A stretch of DNA of 64,000 bases. Source: Chryseobacterium sp. VAUSW3. GTDB taxonomy: Bacteria > Bacteroidota > Bacteroidia > Flavobacteriales > Weeksellaceae. Both the position numbers and the translations under genes were made by a program. Shown piece by piece: positions 1 to 8,175 of this stretch. Location: positions 868,001 through 932,000 of the forward strand of contig NZ_NIUY01000001.1 in assembly GCF_002205795.1 (NCBI RefSeq), given 5' to 3'. Under the pieces are notes generated by a model. It saw only the letters and a list, made by a program, of their open reading frames with translations, was not told the DNA's origin and made no database searches. Every line of letters starts with the position of its first letter. The first letter of the stretch is position 1.

Positions 1-1439
1 ACGGAATTCATCCGGGAGAGCCCGATGGAATTGATGCTACGATGATGCTGATGCGCGATTTAGCCACCGGAAAAGTTTCTGCTAAAAACCTTAAAATCGC
101 CGCAATTCAGTCTTATAATATTTCGGGAATGCTGAGAAGAGGGAAATTCAGCCGTGCCAACCAAAACGGACCGGAAGAATACGGCTTCCGCGGAAATGCC
201 AGAAACTATGACCTGAACCGCGATTTCATTAAAAATGATACGGAAAATGCCAAGACCTTTCAGCAGATTTTTCAGCATTTTAAGCCAATCTTTTTCATCG
301 ACAATCATGTGAGTAACGGAGCAGATTACCAATATCTTTTCACCTATATTTCTACCAACAAGGAACGTTTAGGCAGTAAACTAGGCAACTACTTCAATGA
401 AAAAATGCAGCCGGAAATTCTGGAAAATATCGAAAAAAAGGGAATTCTCACGACGCCTTACGTGAATATCCACGGTGATTCACCGGATGAAGGTTTCCCG
501 GCATTTATGGATTCTCCGCGTTATGCAACTGGTTATACCACGCTTTTTAACACTTTGGGAACCGTTGCCGAAACCCATATGCTGAAGCCCTATCCGGAAA
601 GGGTTCGCGCCACTTATGAATATATGGTGAGTGCCATTAATTACACAAGAAAAAACACCAGGGAAATTCAGAAACTGATGGCGGAAAACTTAAACAGTCT
701 GAAGCCTGGAACATCATATCCGATCCAGTGGAAACTCAACGAAAATAAGTTTCAACATATTGATTTTAAGGGTTATGAAGCCGGTAAGAAAAACAGTGAG
801 GTGTCCGGAAAGCCAAGACTTTTTTACGACAGACGTAAACCTTTCACCAGAAAAGTTAAATTTTTTAGTGACTATGTTCCAACTAAAGAAATCAGGATTC
901 CGAATTATTATGTGATTCCAAAATCTGAAAATAAAGTGATAGAATACCTGAAAAGAAACAATATCGAAATGAAGGAAATCGCTCAGGATTCTACAATAAG
1001 TGTTGAAGTTTACAGGATCACAGATTACAAAACCGTAAAAAACCCGTACGAAGGACATTATCTGCATTACGACACCAAAACCAAATCTGAATTGAGAAAC
1101 GTGAACTTCAGAAAAGGCGATCTGTTGGTTTCAACGAAACAGCCAGGTGTAAAATACCTGCTCGAAACCCTGGAGCCGGAAGCGACCGATTCTTTCTTTA
1201 ACTGGAATTTCTTTGATGCCATTTTGGGGCAGAAAGAGTACTTTTCAGATTATGTTTTTGAAGATACAGCGGCCGAACTGCTCAGAAATGATCAGGTTCT
1301 AAAAACTGCTTTTGAGTTAGAAAAAATTTCAAATCCTGATTTTGCAAAAGACGGACAAGCCCAGCTGGAATATATTTACAGGCATTCCGAGTATTATGAA
1401 GGCAGCGTAAATCTATATCCAATTTATAGGATTCTCTAA
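1..1439 (+). CDS. M14-family zinc carboxypeptidase, 5'-truncated by window edge
   Basis: The reading frame is already open at base 3, so the start and any signal peptide lie outside the window; 478 residues are visible. The first visible residues are GIHPGE, the HxxE zinc-binding pair of M14 metallocarboxypeptidases (His3, Glu6 of the visible part). They are followed by NRD at 72-74 (substrate carboxylate-binding Asn-Arg), the third zinc ligand in DNH (His102) and the likely catalytic Glu190 in the AETH segment. The family cuts C-terminal residues or acts on peptides and peptidoglycan stems; which applies here cannot be seen. About 280 residues follow the catalytic domain and I do not recognise them. 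The gene ends in a shared terminator facing the cupin gene. Family confidence is high, substrate unknown. Confidence 0.9.
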   Translation, partial: GIHPGEPDGIDATMMLMRDLATGKVSAKNLKIAAIQSYNISGMLRRGKFSRANQNGPEEYGFRGNARNYDLNRDFIKNDTENAKTFQQIFQHFKPIFFIDNHVSNGADYQYLFTYISTNKERLGSKLGNYFNEKMQPEILENIEKKGILTTPYVNIHGDSPDEGFPAFMDSPRYATGYTTLFNTLGTVAETHMLKPYPERVRATYEYMVSAINYTRKNTREIQKLMAENLNSLKPGTSYPIQWKLNENKFQHIDFKGYEAGKKNSEVSGKPRLFYDRRKPFTRKVKFFSDYVPTKEIRIPNYYVIPKSENKVIEYLKRNNIEMKEIAQDSTISVEVYRITDYKTVKNPYEGHYLHYDTKTKSELRNVNFRKGDLLVSTKQPGVKYLLETLEPEATDSFFNWNFFDAILGQKEYFSDYVFEDTAAELLRNDQVLKTAFELEKISNPDFAKDGQAQLEYIYRHSEYYEGSVNLYPIYRIL

Positions 1440-1453
1440 ACGATTTCGAAATT

Positions 1454-1490
1454 AAAAACCCTTTCAAATTTGAAGTTGAAAGGGTTTTTT
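1454..1490. terminator. Bidirectional terminator between convergent genes
   Basis: A 14-bp perfect stem (arms 1454-1467 and 1476-1489) with an 8-nt loop is flanked by A and T runs, so it can end transcription of the M14 gene on the plus strand and the cupin gene on the minus strand. Confidence 0.85.
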
Positions 1491-1510
1491 CTTCACAATA
1501 TCTTTTAAAA

Positions 1511-2392
1511 TTATCTTGGTAATCCTTTTTTCAGGGCGTAATTGGCTCTTTCAACGGCTTTTTTCTCTTTCCAGTCCATGTATCTTTTCTTGAATTTGGC
1601 TTTCATGAAATTATCAAAATTACGCTGAACGGTTAAATTCCAAAGCGAATGCGCTTTCACTGCCCATGATTTATCCCAGGCTCTGAGTGAGATCGAAAAA
1701 CTTCCGTCGAGGTATTTCATCCAATGCCACCAGCCGGTCGGCATAAAAAGGGTGTCACCGTGTTCCAGGAAACACTCAATGCCTTCCACACCATCCAAAG
1801 CCGGGAATTTTTCAAAATCAGGGTTTGAAATATCGTAATCTTCAAGGGCATATGTCGCATACGGAATTTTATAAAGCCGGTCTTTCCATTTGTAATCAAA
1901 AAGCAGAATATGTTTTCTGCCGTTGAAATGCGTGTGGAAAATATGCGCCATATCAATATCATAATGCAGGAAAGTTACCGAACCTTTTCCGCCGAAGAAC
2001 ATATTGGGATATTTATCCAGAAAACCGCCCATCAGCTCTTTCGGCGAAAGATAATCTTCCAGAAGTTTGGGCGCAGATTTAATGGGATCGAAAAGGAAAA
2101 TCCTTAAATCAGTCGGTTCACGCCGGATCAGATCAATATAATCGCCAAATTTCATTTTCGCTGCAGAAGCGTTGATTGGAGCTGCAGGATCAGCTTTTGA
2201 GGAATCATAGAGCGGAACTTCCACATCGCCAACAGTTTCCTTCATATATTCCATCGTCCATTTCTGGTAGGCCGGCCAGTTTTTGGCCATATTGCGGATA
2301 ACAACGGGCTTGCGGGGAATTAAATATTTTTTGCGGAATTCTTCCTGTGTAATATCCTCTACAACATCAATAGGCGTTAAATGTAATCCCAT
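1511..2392 (-). CDS. Cupin-like (JmjC-related) Fe(II)/2-oxoglutarate oxygenase-type protein
   Basis: The 293-residue protein has the layout of the Cupin_8/JmjC family. An N-terminal region with PVVIRN (about 29-34) is typical of FIH-like hydroxylases. The iron-binding set is visible as His143-x-Asp145 (HYD) and His223 in PTGWWHWM. The family hydroxylates protein or small-molecule substrates using iron and 2-oxoglutarate; the substrate here is unknown. There is no signal peptide, so it is probably cytoplasmic. It is a single gene, divergent from the TonB-type gene and with a TAnnTTTG box upstream (2413-2420). The ATG at 2392 fits that box. Confidence 0.85.
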   Translation of the reverse strand: MGLHLTPIDVVEDITQEEFRKKYLIPRKPVVIRNMAKNWPAYQKWTMEYMKETVGDVEVPLYDSSKADPAAPINASAAKMKFGDYIDLIRREPTDLRIFLFDPIKSAPKLLEDYLSPKELMGGFLDKYPNMFFGGKGSVTFLHYDIDMAHIFHTHFNGRKHILLFDYKWKDRLYKIPYATYALEDYDISNPDFEKFPALDGVEGIECFLEHGDTLFMPTGWWHWMKYLDGSFSISLRAWDKSWAVKAHSLWNLTVQRNFDNFMKAKFKKRYMDWKEKKAVERANYALKKGLPR

Positions 2393-2412
2393 ATTAAGTA
2401 AATATTAATGAG

Positions 2413-2420
2413 CAAAATTA
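2413..2420 (-). promoter_or_regulatory. Minus-7 promoter box of the cupin gene
   Basis: On the minus strand the bases read TAATTTTG, a full match to the Bacteroidota TAnnTTTG element, 20 bases upstream of the ATG. A TTG triplet lies 15 bases further upstream, slightly closer than the usual spacing. Confidence 0.6.
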
Positions 2421-2559
2421 GCAAAAAAGAATGCGCAAATCTGCAAATTTTAATTGTTTTTATCTAATCCTGAAACACACTCAAAACCCGAAACATACTT
2501 TTAGCGTTGCTTCGGATGTAACAATCTGATTGTAAAGTACACTAATCAAAAAAAAATCC

Positions 2560-5286
2560 ATGAAATTTTACGCTTCGCTTTTCCTTACTTTTTTATTTTC
2601 TGTTATAGGTTTTGCTCAAACCACTGTTTCCGGAAGAATTACAGATTCTGATGGTCAACCCGTTCCCAGCGCAAGTGTAACCATTGAAGAGCAGGGGAAA
2701 GATGCGATTATGGCTTTCTCCATTTCAAATTCGAAAGGGGAATATAAAGTTACTTTTACTTCACCCGAACCGAATGTGGATCTAAAAATCAAGGCTTTCA
2801 ACCAAAAGCCTGTGCTTAAATCCATTAAAAATACAACCCAAAACCTGAACTTCAGCCTCGAATCGGATGCTACAGAAATTAAGGAAGTAAAACTGAAGAC
2901 AAAACTCATTACCAAAAAAGGAGATACCATTTCTTATGATCTGAAAGCGTTTGAAAGCAAAGCCGACCGCACATTAGCCGATGTTTTAAAGAAAATTCCG
3001 GGTATTGAAGTGAATGGCGACGGATCGGTGCTTTATCAGGGCGAGCCGATCAATAAATTTTATGTGAACGGAAAAGATTTAATGGAAGGCGGTTACGGAA
3101 CCGTGAATAATTCATTGCCGAAAGATGCCGTTCAGAAAGTAGAAGTGATGGAAAATCACCAACCTGTGAAAATTCTTCAGGATAAAGTTCCTTCTGAAAA
3201 TGCGGGGTTAAACGTAGTTTTAAAGAAATCTGTCACGATCACCGGCCGGGGAGAAGTGGGCGTAGGAATGGATCCGCTGCTTTGGAATGTAAAACTGACG
3301 CCGATGTTTTTCGGGCAGAAAAACCAGTGGGTCGTGAATTATAAAGCCAATAACAACGGAGAAAGTGTAGAAAATGAAGGCAATCTTTTGAGTTTCGGGA
3401 ACCGTTGGGAAGGACGGCGGGGACAAGCTTCACCGAAATCCTGGCTGCGTGTGGAAACTGCAAATGTGCCCGATGTACCGGAGAAAAGATATTTAATGAA
3501 CAATGTGCATTTCTTTTCTGCAAATGTTTTAAGCACACCATTCAAAAGTAAAGATTGGGAACTGAAAGCCAGCGCCAGTTATACCAATAACGCCATCGAA
3601 AGAACCGACAGCAAAACCGAAATTTATGAGCCCGCTTCGTCAATTGTTCCTTCAGGCGGCACCTATGTTTCAGAATCTGCCAATCATTTTTATACCAATG
3701 CCAGTAAAGGTGAGTTGATTTTCACGAAGAATGCCAAAAAAGGATTCTTTAAAAATACCACTACCTGGAACGGTTCGTGGAATGATACGAATGCCACCAT
3801 CAATAACTTTCTTCCACCTGTAGGCGGAAGCAGTACCCCAATCAATAAATTCGGAAATCAGTTTCTGGATTCACCTTCAGGGATTTTTCAGAATTCCCTC
3901 AGCACCATTTTGCCATGGAAAGAAAAGCTTTTCAATGTGATGAGTTATGTGAGTTATCAAAAAGACCGCCAGGCAATGGATATTTTACCGGCAAGTTATG
4001 TGAATGCGAACGGGAATTTTCCTGAGGCAAATCAGTTTGAAAAGTTGAGACAAAATGCTTCTTCGGAGACCTTTACCGCTAATCATTCTGCGTCGGTGGG
4101 TTTCAGTTATAAAAAATGGACTTTCACGCCGGAAATGGGTCTTAATTTGAATTTCAATAAATTAGAATCACTTTTAACCGGTTCTAATGGGATGAATTAT
4201 ATCGGATTGGGGCAAAGTTTTCAGAATGATACCGAATGGAACGAAATTCAGCCATACACGCAATTGGGTGTTAATTTCAAATCGAATAGTTTTAATTTAA
4301 GCCTGAATCTTCCTTTTAATTTTTACGACATCACGTACCGAGACAATCTGCGCAACAACAGCCTTCATACCACCAAATCTGTGCTGGAGCCGAGTTTATT
4401 CGCCAGTCTTGATTTTGCTTCGTTCTTCAAGATATGGGCTTTTGCCAGCCAGAACAACGATTTCGGGAATTTCGGTTTTCTTTACGAAGGTAAAATGCTT
4501 ACCTCCCCTTTAGGGATTACCCAAAGATACAGTTACGAAAGCCCGATGATTATGCCGGAATACAGAAACAGCAACCTCGGGTCAAGACTGGAATACCGTA
4601 ACCCACTGAATAACCTGTTTTTCAATGTGCGTTATGGTTATTCGGTGAACAAAAGGAATTTAATTGAGAAGTTTTCAGGTGACGGATTCAACTCTTCTTT
4701 GACCTTGCTGGCGCTTGAAAATACATCTGAGACCCAAACTGAAAGCGCAGAAATAGGAAAGTATTTTCCGAAGTTTAAAACCAATGCTTCAGTAAGTTTT
4801 TCAAATGCTGACTCTAAATCGTTTTCATTTTTCAACCAACTTCAGGAGTCAAAAATCAACCGCCAGAATATGGGCGTTAAATTTAACAACACCTATTTTT
4901 CATGGCTGAGCGTAGATTATAGTGCAACGCTGAACTGGGCAACTCAAAAGAATGCAAGCCAGAATACCGAGAACAAAACTTCGGGCTGGAATCACAATCT
5001 GGCGGCCTACATTTACCCGCTGGAAAACCATACAATTGGATTCTTCTGGGACGAAATCAATACCAAATCCAGAAACCAGAGTTTTAACAACGCTTTTTAC
5101 GACCTTTCTTACCAGTACACGTGGGCTAAGAAGAAAATAGATTTCGAAATCAAATGGCTTAATATTGCCAATACCAACGTTTTTGAAAGAATTACTTACG
5201 ATCCGCAGTTTCTGTTAACCACGGTAAACTCCATCAGAATCCGCCCAAGCCAGGTGATGTTTACGGTGAAATTCAACTTTAAATAG
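2560..5286 (+). CDS. Outer-membrane TonB-receptor-like barrel with carboxypeptidase-regulatory-like domain
   Basis: The 908-residue protein starts with a signal peptide (cleaved near residue 19, after GFA). A carboxypeptidase-regulatory-like beta-sandwich follows (about 22-100, starting VSGRITDSDGQPVP), then a plug-like domain (about 125-225, with LADVLKKIPGIEV) and a long beta-barrel region ending VKFNFK, as outer-membrane barrels do. This is the layout of the TonB-dependent receptor relatives found next to GLPGLI genes in Flavobacteriia. No classical TonB box was picked out, so active transport is inferred. The GLPGLI gene begins only 6 bases after the stop and is probably co-transcribed. 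The upstream gap (2421-2559) has a near-match box, TACTTTTA, about 60 bases before the ATG. Substrate unknown. Confidence 0.85.
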   Translation: MKFYASLFLTFLFSVIGFAQTTVSGRITDSDGQPVPSASVTIEEQGKDAIMAFSISNSKGEYKVTFTSPEPNVDLKIKAFNQKPVLKSIKNTTQNLNFSLESDATEIKEVKLKTKLITKKGDTISYDLKAFESKADRTLADVLKKIPGIEVNGDGSVLYQGEPINKFYVNGKDLMEGGYGTVNNSLPKDAVQKVEVMENHQPVKILQDKVPSENAGLNVVLKKSVTITGRGEVGVGMDPLLWNVKLTPMFFGQKNQWVVNYKANNNGESVENEGNLLSFGNRWEGRRGQASPKSWLRVETANVPDVPEKRYLMNNVHFFSANVLSTPFKSKDWELKASASYTNNAIERTDSKTEIYEPASSIVPSGGTYVSESANHFYTNASKGELIFTKNAKKGFFKNTTTWNGSWNDTNATINNFLPPVGGSSTPINKFGNQFLDSPSGIFQNSLSTILPWKEKLFNVMSYVSYQKDRQAMDILPASYVNANGNFPEANQFEKLRQNASSETFTANHSASVGFSYKKWTFTPEMGLNLNFNKLESLLTGSNGMNYIGLGQSFQNDTEWNEIQPYTQLGVNFKSNSFNLSLNLPFNFYDITYRDNLRNNSLHTTKSVLEPSLFASLDFASFFKIWAFASQNNDFGNFGFLYEGKMLTSPLGITQRYSYESPMIMPEYRNSNLGSRLEYRNPLNNLFFNVRYGYSVNKRNLIEKFSGDGFNSSLTLLALENTSETQTESAEIGKYFPKFKTNASVSFSNADSKSFSFFNQLQESKINRQNMGVKFNNTYFSWLSVDYSATLNWATQKNASQNTENKTSGWNHNLAAYIYPLENHTIGFFWDEINTKSRNQSFNNAFYDLSYQYTWAKKKIDFEIKWLNIANTNVFERITYDPQFLLTTVNSIRIRPSQVMFTVKFNFK

Positions 5287-5292
5287 CAGATC

Positions 5293-6165
5293 ATGAAAAA
5301 ATTATCAGCATTATTTTTATTTGTTGGTTTGATGCTTTCTGCGCAGAACAACCGGGTGATTTATGAATACAGATTCGCACCGGATTCGACAAAAACCGAC
5401 AGTCTGAAAACAGAATGGATGTATCTCGACATCAACAAAAAAGGATCGAAATTTTACAGCAAAAGCTCTTTTGAAAGCGATTCTATCGTTCAGGAAAGTA
5501 TAAAGAAACAGCTGGCTTCAGGCACCAGGAATGTATCGGTCTCAAGACAGCGGCAGGGTGGCGAAATTAATTATGAAGTAGAAAAAACCTATCCCAACTA
5601 CAAAACCTATTTAATTGCCAGCGTAGGAAACGATGCGTATAAAGTTCTGGAAGACCGGAAAATTAACTGGAAAATTGCACCTGAAAAGAAACAGTTGGGT
5701 GAGTTTAAAGTTCAGAAAGCAACCACAGAATTTGCCGGCAGAAAATGGACAGCGTGGTTCACAAATGACGTTCCTATTCAGGACGGACCGTATAAATTCT
5801 CAGGATTGCCGGGCTTAATTGTTGAAATTTACGACCAGACTGGAACCCATAAAATGGAGCTCAAAGGCCTGAAAAAAATTCCCGAAACTAAAACCGAAGA
5901 ACTTAATACCCAGGGAAAAGACATTCCCTTCACCAGAAAGAAACCCATTGATGTAAACCGGCAGCAGTATGTGAAACAACTGAAACAGTTCGAAAACGAT
6001 CCTGTACAGTCTATGCGCGAAATCCTTTCGCGCCCTAACTCCAAAGTGAAAATAAATATGGGAGGTAAAGAAATTTCGGATCCTGCAGAGATTCTGCGCG
6101 CGATGGAGCAGAATGCCAAAGAAGAAATGGCAAGAAACAACAATAAAATCGAAAGGATTCCATAA
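5293..6165 (+). CDS. GLPGLI family protein (first copy)
   Basis: The 290-residue protein has a signal peptide (about 1-17, ending LMLSAQ) and the name-giving GLPGLI motif at residues 171-176, preceded by the conserved QDGPYKF. GLPGLI proteins (TIGR01200) are secreted or periplasmic proteins of Bacteroidota with unknown function, often next to TonB-type receptors, as here. The C-terminal part (about 215-290) is charged and probably flexible. It shares the core pattern KATTEFxGRKWxAWF with the second GLPGLI protein at 6848, so the two are paralogues. Family assignment is sure; the role is unknown. Confidence 0.92.
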   Translation: MKKLSALFLFVGLMLSAQNNRVIYEYRFAPDSTKTDSLKTEWMYLDINKKGSKFYSKSSFESDSIVQESIKKQLASGTRNVSVSRQRQGGEINYEVEKTYPNYKTYLIASVGNDAYKVLEDRKINWKIAPEKKQLGEFKVQKATTEFAGRKWTAWFTNDVPIQDGPYKFSGLPGLIVEIYDQTGTHKMELKGLKKIPETKTEELNTQGKDIPFTRKKPIDVNRQQYVKQLKQFENDPVQSMREILSRPNSKVKINMGGKEISDPAEILRAMEQNAKEEMARNNNKIERIP

Positions 6166-6198
6166 AAAAATACCGCCCGGGATGTGCCGAACGGTATT
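6164..6198 (-). terminator. Terminator of the DinB-like gene
   Basis: Arms AATACCG (6169-6175) and CGGTATT (6192-6198), with extra inner pairing, are followed on the minus strand by a run of seven T. It ends minus-strand transcription and touches the stop codon of the GLPGLI gene. Confidence 0.7.
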
Positions 6199-6221
6199 CC
6201 TCATTTATTTAAACATTAAAA

Positions 6222-6719
6222 CTATATATACTGTTCATCGGCGCTTGGTCCGTAACTTCCCGGAACAGGTATCTCATTCAGGCGGTAATACACGCCCAAC
6301 TGCGCCCGGTGATGCGTAAGCTGGTTAAGTGCATGGCGAATGGCGCTGTATTTTGTATAATCTGCCAACAGCTGGTCGCCCATGTACATTGCCCATTTTC
6401 CGTTAAGGCCGTCTTCAGAAAGTTGGTTCAATGCAGCGTAGCTTTTGTTGTAAAATTCTTCGAGTTTTTGATTCAGTTCTTTCCCGGTTGTAAATTTTAA
6501 CGGTTGGTAATCCCCAGCAGTAAAATCAAGTTTTTCGGTATTCAGAATAATTTCCGGCCAGCCTACAATTTCCACAATATGCGTGGCGAGCGGCATCATT
6601 TTCATGCTTTTTTCGTGTGGCGCATAATCGTTTTTACCTTCGGGAAAGTTTTCAATGAATTTTTTGGCGGTTTCATATTCCTGCAGAAATTCAGTTTTAA
6701 GATTCGGCAAAGTTTCCAT
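6222..6719 (-). CDS. DinB-like (YfiT/DinB four-helix) protein
   Basis: The 165-residue protein is all-helical in pattern and has three His residues placed as in the DinB/YfiT metal-binding superfamily: LATHIVEI (near residue 49), AIRHALNQLTHHRAQL (near 135-145). Members are often nickel or zinc binding thiol transferases (bacillithiol or mycothiol linked) or have no known role. This is not the DNA polymerase IV also called DinB. A start 36 codons further upstream is open, but METLPNL at 6719 is where family homology begins, so I chose it. The gene is inverted between two plus-strand GLPGLI genes, an odd placement. Confidence 0.8.
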   Translation of the reverse strand: METLPNLKTEFLQEYETAKKFIENFPEGKNDYAPHEKSMKMMPLATHIVEIVGWPEIILNTEKLDFTAGDYQPLKFTTGKELNQKLEEFYNKSYAALNQLSEDGLNGKWAMYMGDQLLADYTKYSAIRHALNQLTHHRAQLGVYYRLNEIPVPGSYGPSADEQYI

Positions 6720-6847
6720 AATAATTTGTTTTGTGAAAATAAAATTAAGCCGAAATCGGTGAATGCCAGTCACAAAAAAATATAATTTATTCTTAAAACT
6801 TTGTAACAAATGAAACCTTGCATGCACTAATTATTAAAATCAAAAAT

Positions 6848-7744
6848 ATGAAAAAATTAGTAAGCCTTTTTTTATTGACCTTCTTTTTTGCCATGAATGC
6901 GCAGGAAACTGCGAACAGATTCTTCTATGAACTGAATTACAAGCCAAAGAAAGATTCTGCAAGAACGGAAAAAGTAATGATGGTTCTGGATATTACAAAA
7001 GAAAAGTCAATTTACCGAGATTATACCATGATTGCGCAGGATTCTGTTCTTAAAATCCAGGTAGATGCGATGCAAAAATCAGGTGTTTTCAAAGATCTTT
7101 CGAAGATGGTGACGATGCCGAAATTTTCAGAGAAAGTATATAAATTTTATCCCGACATGAAAGTGCAGTACGTGGAAAGAATTTCCAGCGGTTTTACCCC
7201 GATGAATATCGGATATAATGACGATACCAAATTTAACTGGAAAATCCTGAGCGAGAAAGCAAAAATCGGGAGTTACAATGCGCAGAAGGCAACTACTGAA
7301 TTTGGCGGAAGAAAATGGAACGCGTGGTTCAGCTCAGATATTCCACTTCAGGACGGTCCGTACAAATTTAATGGTCTGCCGGGACTTATCGTAAAAATTG
7401 AAGACGAAGGACAAAATTATTCCTGGGAACTTAAGGGAAACAAAAAAGTTGAAAACTTTAACGAAGTTACCTATCTCGAATCAATTTCTCCGGGCGGAAA
7501 CGGTGGAAAAGTTCAGGAAGTATCCCGCGAAAAATTCGATAAAACCTTTAATGACTTTAAGAAAGATCCGTTTGCTTCTACAAGACCGCTGCTGAAACCT
7601 GAAATGTTATCGCAGAAAATGCCCGGAAGCGACACTACCATCGGAGATATGGTAAAACAGCAGGAAAAAATGCTGAAAGATTTCTACGGTGCCAACAATA
7701 ATCCGATAGAAATTCCTGCTCCACCTGCGAAAGGGAAAAAATAG
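6848..7744 (+). CDS. GLPGLI family protein (second copy)
   Basis: The 298-residue protein has a signal peptide (MKKLVSLFLLTFFFAMNAQ) and GLPGLI at residues 176-181 after QDGPYKF. It resembles the first copy most strongly over about 45 residues around the motif and diverges at both ends. The C-terminus is Pro/Lys-rich (IPAPPAKGKK). An upstream in-frame ATG exists at 6818, but the signal peptide starts at 6848, so I prefer that. It stands alone with its own terminator and is divergent from the DinB-like gene. Function unknown; a secreted envelope role is inferred. Confidence 0.9.
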   Translation: MKKLVSLFLLTFFFAMNAQETANRFFYELNYKPKKDSARTEKVMMVLDITKEKSIYRDYTMIAQDSVLKIQVDAMQKSGVFKDLSKMVTMPKFSEKVYKFYPDMKVQYVERISSGFTPMNIGYNDDTKFNWKILSEKAKIGSYNAQKATTEFGGRKWNAWFSSDIPLQDGPYKFNGLPGLIVKIEDEGQNYSWELKGNKKVENFNEVTYLESISPGGNGGKVQEVSREKFDKTFNDFKKDPFASTRPLLKPEMLSQKMPGSDTTIGDMVKQQEKMLKDFYGANNNPIEIPAPPAKGKK

Positions 7745-7774
7745 TTCATTCATACGCTAAATTATATTTTTGTC

Positions 7775-7809
7775 AACCCTGGAACATAATTGTGTTTCAG
7801 GGTTTTTTT
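7775..7809 (+). terminator. Terminator after the second GLPGLI gene
   Basis: Arms AACCCTG (7775-7781) and CAGGGTT (7798-7804), with some inner pairing, lead into a run of seven T. Confidence 0.8.
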
Positions 7810-7829
7810 GCGATTTTCCTCGCAAAACC

Positions 7830-7852
7830 TTATTTAGATTTAATTTAAATAA
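7830..7852. promoter_or_regulatory. Candidate operator of the feo operon
   Basis: TTATTTA and its exact inverse TAAATAA are separated by 9 bases, making a 23-bp inverted repeat that ends two bases before the TAnnTTTG box of feoA. A repressor bound here would block the promoter. Its place before an iron-uptake operon suggests an iron-sensing regulator (Fur or DtxR type), but AT-rich DNA makes such repeats by chance too. Confidence 0.4.
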
Positions 7853-7854
7853 CC

Positions 7855-7862
7855 TATCTTTG
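7855..7862 (+). promoter_or_regulatory. Minus-7 promoter box of the feo operon
   Basis: TATCTTTG is a full TAnnTTTG match 15 bases before the GTG start of feoA. It helps to reject longer frames that begin upstream of it. Confidence 0.7.
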
Positions 7863-7877
7863 CGGTATAAATTTTTA

Positions 7878-8135
7878 GTGTTGAAAAGAGATCGTTCAGA
7901 CAAATTATGCTGTTTCCCGAAAAACAAATTCGGAAAAATTGTAGGTTATGAAAATGATGACCTTAAGATGCCAAATAAAATTATCGAAATGGGTCTTCTG
8001 CCGGATACCGCTTTTAAAATCCTTTATCAGGCACCGTTCAGCGGGCCGCTTTACGTGGAATTTGGTGATGAAAAAAGCAGAATTGCCCTCCGTGAAGAAG
8101 AAGCGCGGTTCATTGTCGTGCAGCCGTTAACTTAA
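7878..8135 (+). CDS. feoA: FeoA, ferrous iron transport protein A
   Basis: This is a small SH3-like FeoA protein of about 85 residues, a cytoplasmic partner that supports FeoB. The core includes GKIVGYE, IIEMGLLPDTAF (the conserved 'xxMGLxPG' region of FeoA) and the final strand RIALREEEARFIVV. The frame is open upstream to an ATG at 7770, but that lies inside the previous terminator and before the promoter. GTG at 7878 (giving MLKRDRS) or TTG at 7881 are the likely starts. feoB follows after 40 bases, which fixes the role by context as well. Confidence 0.88.
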   Translation: MLKRDRSDKLCCFPKNKFGKIVGYENDDLKMPNKIIEMGLLPDTAFKILYQAPFSGPLYVEFGDEKSRIALREEEARFIVVQPLT

Positions 8136-8175
8136 ATTTCAAATCATTTTCTCCGGAAATTAAGGCGAAGTAGAA

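Noticed and set aside
6222-6719. DNA polymerase IV (DinB)
   Set aside because: The protein is the small helical DinB/YfiT superfamily, not a Y-family polymerase; the names only coincide.
7770-7877. Longer FeoA N-terminus
   Set aside because: It begins in the previous terminator and upstream of the TAnnTTTG box, so it would not be transcribed from that promoter.
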